From the NCBI GenBank assembly GCA_024233215.1, contig JACKPW010000016.1, positions 62,001 through 126,000 of the forward strand: 64,000 nucleotides of DNA, in the 5' to 3' direction. Origin of the DNA: Verrucomicrobiales bacterium. GTDB lineage: Bacteria; Verrucomicrobiota; Verrucomicrobiia; Limisphaerales; J093. This document shows, piece by piece, positions 1 through 8,800 of the stretch. Position 1 is the first letter of the stretch, and the number at the start of each line of letters is the position of its first letter. The notes beneath the pieces are model-generated. The model saw only the letters and a list, made by a program, of their open reading frames with translations. It was not told the DNA's origin and did not search any database. The translations under genes and the position numbers were made by a program.

Positions 1-568
1 CCAGCTCCGCCAGCAGGTCGATATCGCGTGCCACGAGGGCGTTCTTGGTGACGATCGAGACCGGGTTACGGCACTCCGCGAGAACCTCGAGACAACGTCG
101 GGTGAGGCGGAGGGTTCGCTCGATGGGCTGGTAGGCATCGGTGACGCCGCTGAGGGCGAGCGGTTGCGGACGCCAGTTCCGCGAGGCCAGCTCGCGGCGC
201 AGCAGCTCGGGCGCGTCCTCCTTCACCAGGATGCGGGTCTCGAAATCGAGGCCGGAGGAGAAGCCCAGGTATTCGTGGGTGGGCCGGGCATAGCAGTAGG
301 CGCAGCCATGTTCGCAACCGCGATAGGGATTGAGGCTCGCGTCGAACGGCACATCCGGGCTGTCGTTCCGCGCGATCACCGAGGCACTCCGGTCGCGGAG
401 GAACTCCGTGCGCGGGGCCCGGGCCTCGACCGGATCGGCCGCCTCGTCGGGCGCGAGCGCGAGACGCTCAAAGCGGTTGGGTGGATTGGTCACCGCACCG
501 CGTCCCCGCCAGGGATCGACCTGCTCAACCATGCCCGCAGCATGCCGCAGTCCGGCGGCCTGTTCCAT
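1..568 (-). CDS. Radical SAM protein, SplB-like/PA0069 family (partial)
   Basis: This gene runs off the left edge, so only the first ~189 residues are present. The reading frame from an ATG at 568 (a second ATG is at 532) reads a short N-terminal stretch, then NPYRGCEHGCAYCYARPTHE. The CxxxCxxC cluster (C-EHG-C-AY-C) is the radical SAM [4Fe-4S] signature. The following DFETRILVKEDAPELL and ALSGVTDAYQPIE stretches match what I remember of the PA0069 / spore-photoproduct-lyase-like radical SAM family. The substrate is unknown. The family is often annotated as a putative DNA repair photolyase, but that is not demonstrated. It is divergent from the FKBP gene at 732. Confidence 0.8.
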   Translation of the reverse strand, partial: MEQAAGLRHAAGMVEQVDPWRGRGAVTNPPNRFERLALAPDEAADPVEARAPRTEFLRDRSASVIARNDSPDVPFDASLNPYRGCEHGCAYCYARPTHEYLGFSSGLDFETRILVKEDAPELLRRELASRNWRPQPLALSGVTDAYQPIERTLRLTRRCLEVLAECRNPVSIVTKNALVARDIDLLAEL

Positions 569-731
569 CCGGATAATGGTCCTGGGATTGAACGAACCGA
601 CGTGGGTTCGGTCCAAGCCGGACCGTTTGAAAACCGGTGTTTCGACAAGATGAGAACGGCCGTGGGCACAAGAATTCCGTTGAATCCCCGGCCGCAAGCT
701 GGAAACTTCCCGCTTTGAAACGAAAACAGCA

Positions 732-1580
732 ATGAAGCAAAAACTGCCTTTTCTGATTATCGGGCTGCTGGGCGTGCAATGCCTGGCGGCGGACGCCGCG
801 GATTTGAAGGATGGCCGCCAGAAATTCTGCTACAGCCTCGGACTGAGCATTGCCAACAGCCTGAGCAACCTCGATGTCACCCTGGATGACGCCGAACTCC
901 AGCTCATGGTGGATGGCCTGAAGGACCAGGCCTCCGGCAAGCCCGCCCTCAACCCGGAGGAAATGGCCGCCGCGTTGCGGGAGTTCCAGCTGGCCGCCGG
1001 CAAGGCACTCGCCGAGAAGGCCAAGGCGGAAGGCGAAGCGTTCCTGGCGGAAAACAAGCAGAAGGACGGCGTGACCACGCTGGCCAGCGGCCTGCAGTAC
1101 CAGGTTGAGAAGGAGGGCTCCGGCACCTCGCCGTCGGCCACCGACCGCGTGTCCGTGAACTACCGCGGCACGTTCATTGACGGAAAGGAGTTTGACAGCT
1201 CCTACAAGCGCGGCCAGCCGGCCCAGTTCGGCGTGGGCGGCGTGATCAAGGGCTGGACCGAGGCCCTGCAGCTCATGAAGCCGGGCGCGAAGTGGAAGCT
1301 GTTCGTGCCCTCCGACCTCGCCTACGGCGAGCGCGGCATGGGCCGGTCCATCCCGCCGAACTCCACCCTGATCTTCGAGGTCGAGCTGCTGGAGGTGCTG
1401 GCGGCTCCACCCACCCCCCCGGCCGCCTCGAAACCGCAGCCGGTCACCAGCGACATCATCAAGGTGCCGTCGAAGGAGGAGATGGAGAAGGGGGCCAAGG
1501 TCGAAGTCATCAAGGCCTCCGAGGTGGACAAGTACATCCAGAAGGAGAAGGAAAAGACCACCGGCGGGCCGAAGGAGTAG
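732..1580 (+). CDS. FKBP-type peptidyl-prolyl cis-trans isomerase, Mip/FkpA-like, exported
   Basis: The 282-residue protein catalyses prolyl cis-trans isomerisation in the periplasm or at the outer membrane. Residues 1-20 form a signal peptide (KQK, hydrophobic LIIGLLGV, then AADA). Residues ~22-118 are the helical dimerisation domain of Mip/FkpA proteins (KFCYSLGLSIANSL). Residues ~120-225 are the FKBP catalytic domain, with VSVNYRGTFIDGKEFDSSY, GVIKGWTEAL and PSDLAYGERG. The tail from ~226 is a Pro-rich linker and a Lys/Glu-rich segment not usual in the family, of unknown role. A strong terminator follows, so it is probably transcribed separately from guaA. Confidence 0.93.
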   Translation: MKQKLPFLIIGLLGVQCLAADAADLKDGRQKFCYSLGLSIANSLSNLDVTLDDAELQLMVDGLKDQASGKPALNPEEMAAALREFQLAAGKALAEKAKAEGEAFLAENKQKDGVTTLASGLQYQVEKEGSGTSPSATDRVSVNYRGTFIDGKEFDSSYKRGQPAQFGVGGVIKGWTEALQLMKPGAKWKLFVPSDLAYGERGMGRSIPPNSTLIFEVELLEVLAAPPTPPAASKPQPVTSDIIKVPSKEEMEKGAKVEVIKASEVDKYIQKEKEKTTGGPKE

Positions 1581-1607
1581 GCCCGCGACACCGTGCCCTT
1601 GGACACC

Positions 1608-1646
1608 CGGGCCGGGGTCGAGCACCCCGGCCCGTGTTCTTTTCTT
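1608..1646 (+). terminator. Rho-independent terminator after the FKBP gene
   Basis: An 11-bp perfect GC stem (1608-1618 with 1624-1634) closes a 5-nt loop and is followed by a U-rich tract (TGTTCTTTTCTT, 1635-1646). It starts 28 nt after the FKBP stop codon and ends 30 nt before the guaA start. Confidence 0.8.
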
Positions 1647-1676
1647 CGTTCATTCCAGCATCGAGCTTTCTCCCGC

Positions 1677-3218
1677 ATGCAAGAGAGCATTCTGATTCTC
1701 GACTTCGGATCGCAGTACACCCAGGTGATCGCGCGGCGCGTTCGCGAGTGCCGGGTTTACTCGGAGATTCTCCCCTACCACGCCTCGGCGGAGGAGATCG
1801 CCCGTCGGCGACCCAGCGGACTCATTCTCTCCGGCGGACCCGCGAGCGTGTATGACGAGGAGGCGCCCCTGCCGGATCCGGCGATCTTCAACCTGGGGGT
1901 GCCGGTTCTGGGGATCTGCTTCGGGCTCCAGGCGATGGCCCACCTCCTGGGCGGCAAGGTTGAGCGCGGTCTCAAGCGGGAGTACGGCAAGGGCATCCTG
2001 ACTGTTCGAGACCCCGATTGCGCGCTCTTTCAGCACGTGCCGGAAAGCTCGCAGGTGTGGAATTCCCACGGGGACAAGCTCACCGCCCTGCCCCGCGGCT
2101 TCAAGGCCGTCGCCGTAACCGAGAACTCCGACTTCGCCGCGGTCGAGCAGCGGAGGAAGAGGCTCTTCGGATTGCAGTTCCACCCCGAGGTGGCGCACAC
2201 CCCGCACGGGAAGAAGATTCTCGAGAACTTCGTTCATCGCGTCTGCGGTTGCGGCAGTGACTGGACCATGCGCCATTTCATCGAGCAGGCGGTGGAGGAC
2301 ATCCGGGTCCAGGTGGGTGGGGAGCGCGTGATCCTGGGTTTGAGCGGCGGGGTGGATTCCAGCGTGGCCGCGGCGCTGATTCACCGGGCGATCGGGGACC
2401 AGTTGACCTGCGTCTTCGTAAACAACGGGCTGTTGCGGGCGCGCGAAGCCGACATGGTCCGCGAGGTCTTCGGACGCCATTTTCACATCAAGCTCGTCTA
2501 CGAGGAGGCAACCCGGGCGTTTCTTGACGGGCTCAAGGGGGTCACGGATCCGGAGCGCAAGCGGAAGATCATCGGGCGCACCTTCATCAAGGTTTTCGAG
2601 GCCGGCACCCGCCGGGCGGGGAAGGCGAAGTACCTCGCGCAAGGCACGCTTTATCCCGACGTGATCGAGTCGGTGCCGATTGGCGGCAATCCGGCCGCGC
2701 TGATCAAGAGCCACCACAACGTGGGGGGTCTGCCGAAGCGGATGAAGTTTGCCCTGCTGGAGCCGTTGAAGTGCCTGTTCAAGGACGAGGTTCGCATGGT
2801 GGGGAAGGAACTGGGATTGCCGGATGAAATCGTGCATCGCCAGCCCTTCCCCGGACCTGGCCTGGCCGTGCGCATTCTCGGTGAAGTCACGCGCAGACGG
2901 TTGGAGATCCTGCGACAGGCCGATGCCATCGTGTTGCAGGAGATGAAGGAAGGCGGCTGGTACTACCGGATCTGGCAGAGTTTCGCCGTCCTGTTGCCGG
3001 TGCGCAGCGTGGGCGTGATGGGCGATGAACGGACCTACGATTACACGATTGCCGTGCGGGCGGTGGAATCGCAGGATGGCATGACGGCGGACTGGGTCCG
3101 CCTGCCCCACGACCTGCTGGAGCGTCTGGCAAATCGCATTGTCAACGAGGTCAAGGGCGTCAATCGCTGCGTCCTCGACATCACCAGCAAGCCGCCCGGA
3201 ACCATCGAGTGGGAATGA
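1677..3218 (+). CDS. guaA: GMP synthase (glutamine-hydrolysing)
   Basis: The enzyme converts XMP to GMP using glutamine and ATP, the last step of guanine nucleotide synthesis. The class I amidotransferase domain has the nucleophile Cys at ~81 (GICFGLQAM) and a catalytic His near 168 (FHPEVAHT). The ATP-pyrophosphatase domain has the P-loop LGLSGGVDSSVAAALI at ~220. The C-terminal dimerisation domain ends in KPPGTIEWE, the expected terminus. I start at the ATG at 1677 (MQESILILDFGSQYTQ), the normal family start with 513 residues. The frame extends upstream to a GTG at 1593, but that extension runs through the terminator hairpin. Confidence 0.98.
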   Translation: MQESILILDFGSQYTQVIARRVRECRVYSEILPYHASAEEIARRRPSGLILSGGPASVYDEEAPLPDPAIFNLGVPVLGICFGLQAMAHLLGGKVERGLKREYGKGILTVRDPDCALFQHVPESSQVWNSHGDKLTALPRGFKAVAVTENSDFAAVEQRRKRLFGLQFHPEVAHTPHGKKILENFVHRVCGCGSDWTMRHFIEQAVEDIRVQVGGERVILGLSGGVDSSVAAALIHRAIGDQLTCVFVNNGLLRAREADMVREVFGRHFHIKLVYEEATRAFLDGLKGVTDPERKRKIIGRTFIKVFEAGTRRAGKAKYLAQGTLYPDVIESVPIGGNPAALIKSHHNVGGLPKRMKFALLEPLKCLFKDEVRMVGKELGLPDEIVHRQPFPGPGLAVRILGEVTRRRLEILRQADAIVLQEMKEGGWYYRIWQSFAVLLPVRSVGVMGDERTYDYTIAVRAVESQDGMTADWVRLPHDLLERLANRIVNEVKGVNRCVLDITSKPPGTIEWE

Positions 3219-3340
3219 TCCCGCGGGCTCCCGGGGGGGGGCTGGCCGGGCCACGCCGGGCGTCCTGGCAGTTGTGGGGGCGTTTTCCCGGGGCTTTCTC
3301 TGCGCTTGAGGCCGCCGCCCGGCAGCGGTAGAACGAACGG

Positions 3341-3556
3341 ATGCAGCAGATCAAGATCTTCAAGAGGCTGGAAAACGAGCTGGAGGCGCTGGAGAAAAGC
3401 GTCAACGAGTGGCTCGCCGCCCACCCCGTCCAGGTCATCCAGATCTTCGGCAACATTGCGCCGCCAGGCCCGAAGGCTCCGCAGGCTTCCATGATCAGCC
3501 GCAGTACCCACGATCCCTCGGACGTCCTGCTGATCGTGGTCTATGAGAAAGCCTGA
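3341..3556 (+). CDS. Small conserved hypothetical protein (71 aa)
   Basis: This 71-residue protein starts MQQIKIFKRLENELEALEK, an amphipathic, probably helical N-terminus. It then has AAHPVQVIQIFGNIAP and ends in LLIVVYEKA. The even hydrophobic spacing of the final strand (SDVLLIVVYEKA) and the good coding pattern suggest a real gene. I recognise the general look (a short helix followed by a beta strand) from small proteins of this phylum but can name no function. It lies between guaA and rnd in the same direction, 34 nt before rnd. Confidence 0.6.
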   Translation: MQQIKIFKRLENELEALEKSVNEWLAAHPVQVIQIFGNIAPPGPKAPQASMISRSTHDPSDVLLIVVYEKA

Positions 3557-3590
3557 GTCCGGCCGGTTCCTGGTTTCCGACTTCCCTTGA

Positions 3591-4664
3591 ATGATCCAGA
3601 CCCCCGACGAACTTGAACGTCTTCTGCCCGCCATCCGCTGCGCGGAATGGGTGGGCATCGATACCGAGGCGGACAGCCTCCACAGCTATCCCGAGAAGCT
3701 TTGCCTCATCCAGTTGAGCCTGCCGGCGACGGAGGTGCTGGTGGACCCGCTGGCAGGCTGTGACCTCTCGCCCCTTTGGGAGGCGCTTCAGGGGCGGGGG
3801 CTGATCCTGCACGGAGGGGATTATGACCTGCGGCTGCTGCAGCGTTCCCAAGGCTTTGTGCCCGACCGCATCTTCGACACCCTGAACGCGGCGCGGCTGC
3901 TCGGCCGGCACGAGTTCGGATTGCACCACCTGGTGAAGGAGTTCCTGGGGATCACCCTCGCCAAGGGTTCCCAGAAGGCCAACTGGTCCATCCGCCCGCT
4001 TACGCAGCGGATGACCGAGTATGCCTTGGCGGATGCCCGATTCCTCCGACCGCTCGCGGATTGCCTGCGCTACCGCCTGCAGGCGGTTGGCCGGCTGGAG
4101 TGGCACGCGCAGATGTGTCAGGACCTGCTGGAAACGAACACCCGACCGGCCGAGCCCAAGGCGCGGCCGGCGTGGCAGATCAAGGGGGCCGCCCGGCTGT
4201 CCCCGCGGGGCCTGGCGGTGTTGCGCGAGATCTGGCAATGGCGGGAGAAGGAGGCCATCGCCGCCAACCGGCCCCCGTTCTTCGTTCTGGATCACGAACG
4301 GCTGCTCCGCATCGCCGACCTGGCAGCGCTGAATGACGGTTTTGTCGACCTGATCCCCCGGCGTTATTCCCAGCCCCGGCGGCGCGCGCTGATCCTGGCG
4401 GTCGAGCGGGGGATGGGCGTTCCGGAAGCCGGGTTGCCCCGGGTGCATCGCGAACGCGGCGAGCGCATGTCGGAGCGGCAGAAGCGGCAGTTCGAGGAAC
4501 TGCGCGACCGGCGTGACCGGGCCGCGGAGGAGCTCGGGCTCGATCCCAGCTTTGTGGCCAGCAAGAGCACGCTTTCCTCCCTTGCGCTGGGACATGATCC
4601 CGAAGAGCACGTCCTGCCCTGGCAGGCCGGACTGTTGTTCAAGGGTCCCGAAACCCGGACCTGA
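3591..4664 (+). CDS. rnd: Ribonuclease D
   Basis: A 3'-5' exoribonuclease for tRNA 3'-end trimming. The DEDD exonuclease domain (residues ~1-190) shows motif I WVGIDTEADSL, motif II ILHGGDYDLRLL and motif III YALADARFL. The helix-rich HRDC domain follows at ~200-270 (LSPRGLAVLREIWQWREKEA). The C-terminal ~80 residues are basic and partly coiled (GERMSERQKRQFEELRDRRD). The length of 357 is close to E. coli RNase D (375). The start ATG follows the stop of the 71-aa ORF by 34 nt. It converges on the M48 protease gene. Confidence 0.92.
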   Translation: MIQTPDELERLLPAIRCAEWVGIDTEADSLHSYPEKLCLIQLSLPATEVLVDPLAGCDLSPLWEALQGRGLILHGGDYDLRLLQRSQGFVPDRIFDTLNAARLLGRHEFGLHHLVKEFLGITLAKGSQKANWSIRPLTQRMTEYALADARFLRPLADCLRYRLQAVGRLEWHAQMCQDLLETNTRPAEPKARPAWQIKGAARLSPRGLAVLREIWQWREKEAIAANRPPFFVLDHERLLRIADLAALNDGFVDLIPRRYSQPRRRALILAVERGMGVPEAGLPRVHRERGERMSERQKRQFEELRDRRDRAAEELGLDPSFVASKSTLSSLALGHDPEEHVLPWQAGLLFKGPETRT

Positions 4665-4682
4665 CTCCGAAAACCTTCAGAC

Positions 4683-4768
4683 TGAACCTTGAACTCGAAC
4701 TTGAACCTGAACTTAGACTCCCGCTTTCTGGTTCGAGTGGGGGGATGAGTTCAAGTTCAAATTGAACC
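4683..4768. repeat. TGAAC/GTTCA-rich intergenic repeat cluster
   Basis: Between the convergent stops of rnd and the M48 protease gene there is a run of short units reading TTGAAC/CGAAC/CTGAAC on the left and GTTCAAGTTCAA on the right. GAACTTGAAC at 4697-4706 is exactly inverted at 4749-4758, so the region can fold into a hairpin with a 42-nt loop. There is no T-tract. Its role is unknown; it may serve both converging genes as a weak terminator. Confidence 0.5.
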
Positions 4769-4805
4769 GGGCGGAGAGGGAGTGAACCGGTCCGACGCCG
4801 GCGTG

Positions 4806-5636
4806 CTATTGCCCTCCTCCCGCCGGTTTCTGTGTGGCCAGGGTCTTCTCATACTCCGCCCGGGCCCGGGGTAGCAGTGCCTTCAGGTCGGCTATGCGTT
4901 TGGCGTCGAGCGGGTGGGTGCGCAGGAACCAGAGGTCGCCGCCACCTCCGGCTTCCTCGTTGAATTTCGCGAAACGCTCCCAAAAGGCGACTGCCTCCGC
5001 GGGGTCATAACCAGCCCGGGCCATGTACAGGAGTCCGATGTGGTCCGCCTCCGATTCCTGCGTGCGGCTGTGGGGCAGGGCCACGAGCACCTGGCTGCCG
5101 ATGCCATACGCGGCGCCGACGGTCTCACTGTACTTGCCGTTCTCGCCTCCCAATGCGCTGCTCGCCAGTTGCCCCCCGGTCTGCAGCACCATCGCGGAAC
5201 TCATCCGTTCCGCCCCGTGCCGCGCGGTGGCATGGGCCACCTCGTGTCCAATCACCGTCGCGAGCCCCGCCTCAGCCTTCGTGACGGGCAGAATGCCCGT
5301 ATAGACGCCCACCTTCCCACCGGGAAGACAGAACGCGTTGGCCTCGTCGCTCTGAAACAGGACGAACTCCCACTGCGCATTCGGCAGTGGCGCCACGGCC
5401 GCAATGCGCCGGCCCACCCGTTCCACCATCGCCTTCGCCGCCTGGTCCTTGCTGACGGGGACGTCCTGCTTCAGCTTCTCAAATTCCGTCAACCCGAGCT
5501 GCATCTCCTCGGACGCACTCAGCAGGATCATCTGACGCCGGCCGGTTTCGGGGGCGGTGGCGCATCCGCTGGACCAGAGCAACACCCCGAGCAGGGCCAC
5601 GAGGGACAGGCCGTGTTTCAAGCAGACTCGTTTCAT
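4806..5636 (-). CDS. M48-family metalloprotease lipoprotein (BepA/Oma1-like)
   Basis: A predicted envelope-anchored zinc protease. From the ATG at 5636 the N-terminus is MKRVCLKHG, then a hydrophobic segment ending in the lipobox LLWSSGC, so it should be lipidated. An upstream ATG at 5648 adds four residues. The zinc motif HEVAHATARHG (HExxH) and the downstream ESEADHIGLLYMARAGYDP carrying the third zinc-binding Glu are both intact. Unlike BepA it has no C-terminal TPR repeats (276 residues in all), so it resembles the short M48C loiP/oma1 type. A role in outer membrane protein quality control is inference. Confidence 0.9.
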   Translation of the reverse strand: MKRVCLKHGLSLVALLGVLLWSSGCATAPETGRRQMILLSASEEMQLGLTEFEKLKQDVPVSKDQAAKAMVERVGRRIAAVAPLPNAQWEFVLFQSDEANAFCLPGGKVGVYTGILPVTKAEAGLATVIGHEVAHATARHGAERMSSAMVLQTGGQLASSALGGENGKYSETVGAAYGIGSQVLVALPHSRTQESEADHIGLLYMARAGYDPAEAVAFWERFAKFNEEAGGGGDLWFLRTHPLDAKRIADLKALLPRARAEYEKTLATQKPAGGGQ

Positions 5637-5892
5637 GCCCCACAGCATACGCGTCCGGGCGGGCCGAACAAGTCACGACGTGATCGGTGGGGGCGGGCCG
5701 TCCCAACCCGGCGGTTACTTTGAACTCCCGCTTGACAAAGAAGTATCCATGAAGAATCAAGTCAGCATATCGAATGAATAACCTCTGTTCTCCGTTGGGT
5801 TGGTGGAACGGTGCCCTGCGCAGGGACACCGGCGGAGCGACCTTGAGCCGGTCCGGGACGGGGTGGAATTCGGTGCGGTTTCGTGCGTTGGT

Positions 5893-8800
5893 ATGCGTGC
5901 GCTCCTGGCGTTGACCCGCCTTCTCATCCCTCCCAGTGCAACCGGCCTCCGGAGCGCCTGCCTCATTGCCGCGCTCGCGGGGTTGCCGGCGGTTCAGGGC
6001 CAGCTCCGGATCACCGGTTTCTCCTTTGAGTTCCCGGACTCCCTCCGGTTGCAGGTGCCGGGAAACGCGTTCAGCTACTATCTGCTGTACCGGGGCGACG
6101 AGGTGACCCAGATCATCTTTCCGGTCGGCATGGCCATCGGGGAGGACGGGCCGGTCACCCTGCGGGATGCGGAGATTGCCGGGGATGGCCGGGGCTTCTA
6201 CCGGGTCGCCGAAAGGGCGGTGACCAATCCCGAGGATTCGGACGGGGACGGGATCGACGACGTCTACGAACTGGCGCTGGCGCCGGACTTGAACCCGCTC
6301 GACGCATCCGATGCGGGGCAGGATCCCGACGGCGACGGGGCCACCACGCTGGAGGAGTACGAGCGCGGATCGAACCCGTTCGAGGCGGATGCCGACGGGG
6401 TGACGTCGGTCACTTCCTCGCCGGACCAGCTTGAGACAGGGGTCTCGGTGAACCGCGAGACAGTCTTCCGGTTCAGCCGCGCGCTGGCGCCGGACGCGGT
6501 GCTGGGTCCGGGCACGATTTTCGCGGAGGCCGCGGGTCGGCGGCTGCTGACGCGGGTTGAAATCAGCAGTGACCGGCGCACGGCAAGCCTGTTCTATCTC
6601 GAACCGATGCCAGCGGCGACGCGCATCCGGGTGACGTTGCTGGGCGATGCGGTGAGGGATTCCGGCGGGCAAGCGGTGGATGCCGACGGCGATGGCGGGG
6701 CAGGCGGGACGGGGATTCTGGAGTTTGAGACCTTTGGCAACCGGGCCCTGCCGAACACCGCCGTTGTGGGATCGGTGTTTGCCTCGGAACCGTCGGATGG
6801 CGCGGGTGGGGGAGGGGGCGACCGGCCGCTTTCCGGCGTGATCATCACAGTGGATGGTGCCGAGGAAACGCTGCGGGCCGTAACGGATGCGAGTGGCCAC
6901 TTCCGGCTCGAGCCGGCGCCGGCCGGCCGTTTCTTCGTGCACATAGACGGCCGATACGCGGAAGGGAGCGACTGGCCGGACGGCGGCTATTACCCGGTGG
7001 TGGGCAAGGCCTGGGAGGCTGTGCCCGGGCGGGGCGACAACCTGGCCGGGGAGACCGGCGTGGTGTATCTGCCGCTCGTCCAGGCGGGAACCCTGCAAAC
7101 GGTGAGCGGAACCCAGGTCACCCCGATCACTTTCCCGCCGTTGGTGTTGGCGCAGCATCCGGAACTTGCGGGCGTCGAAGTCCGTGTCCCCCCCAACGCG
7201 CTGTTCAGCGATGATGGCAGTCGCGGGGGACGCGTCGGCATCGCCCCGGTGCCTCCCGACCGCATCCCTTCGCCGCTACCTCCCGGGCTTGAACTGCCCT
7301 TGGTCATCACCATTCAGACGGACGGTCCGCAGAACTTCGACCGCCCGGTCCCGGTCCGGTTTCCCAATCTGCCGGACCCGGCGACCGGGGAAACCCTGCC
7401 GCCCGGCGCGAAGAGCGCCTTGTGGAGCTTCAATCATGACACGGGGACCTGGGAGATGATGGGGCCGATGTCCGTGACTGCCGACGGCCGGTTCGTCGAG
7501 ACGGATCCCGGGGTGGGGGTGCTGCAACCTGGATGGCACGGCACCCGTCCCGGGGTCAGTGCCGACGGCGGGCCGTTGCAGGGGCCCTGTAGTGACGGCG
7601 GGTCGCCGGGCACCCGGAACTGCCGGCAGAACCCGAACTTCGATCCTTCCGATCCGGCAAACTACAATGGGTGCGGGCCCGATGGCTGGGATTACCTCGT
7701 GCCCGACAACCCCAATGGAATCCTCAATCCCTGCGCCAGCTTCTTCGACGCCTGCAAGGCGCACGACATCGGCTACAACACCTGCGGCAAGCCGAAGCAG
7801 GAGACCGACGACCAGTTCCTTCAGGACATGCTCGCGGCCTGCAATTGCCTGGTCGGTTTGGCGCGGCTCGAGTGCATGGGCAAGGCCGTGCTCTACCATC
7901 GGGCGGTGACCGGCGGCGGGGAGGGGGCGTTCGGCGAGGCGCAGAACAAGGCCTGTGTGTGCGATGACCCGCCCGCGTCCCCCGATTGCGGCGCCGGCGG
8001 GGCCGGTCCCTCCCTGCTGAACACGTCCGGTGCGGGGGCGCTTGCCCGGAGGGTGGCGCTGGCGGGTCCACGTCCGGCGGCGGCGCCAGGCGTGGCCACC
8101 TCCCTGGTTCCACAGCTTGGTCCGCACCGTTTTGCGGTGGTCGATCTCACCACCGGCCAGGTGGTGCAGCGCGGCCATGCGGGGTCGGCGGGCATTGCCT
8201 TCACGGATTTGATCCTCGCCCCGAACACCCCTTATGACATTGTCATTCTCCAGGAGGCAACGCTTCGGGAGGGCAGGATCCGCATTACCACAGGGGCCAG
8301 CGGTTCCCGCATCGTCCTGCCTCCCATCCTGGTCCAGCCGCCGCTCTCCTGGGACTTTGACGAGGACGGCCTGCATGACGGGGGTGAGTTGGTCATGGGC
8401 ACCGATTACCTCGATCCCGATTGCGACGGGGACGGTGTCAATGACGGGGCCGAGGTGAAACAGGGAACCAGTCCGCTGGATGGCACGCCCCTCGAGACCG
8501 GGATCATCGCCAGTGCCGCCACCCCGGGGCGCGCGTACGATGTGGTTGCACTGAACGACATCGCCGTCACTGCGGACGACACCGCGGGGATCTCGCTTTT
8601 CAACATCTCCAACCCATTCGCCCCCACTCTTCTCGCCTCGGTGGACACCGCGGGGCAGGCGCGGGGGGTGGCGTTTGCCGGGAACCTGATCGCAGTGGCC
8701 GACGGATCCGGGGGCCTCGCGGTGGTGGACGCCACCTCGCCCAGTACGCCTTTCCTGGTACGACAGGTCAACCTGGGGTCGCCGGTGAATGCCGTGGCGG

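Noticed and set aside
5732..5781. TTGACA followed by a 10-codon ORF (MKNQVSISNE)
   Set aside because: No acceptable -10 at 16-18 nt, and the short ORF has no SD or conservation that I can judge.
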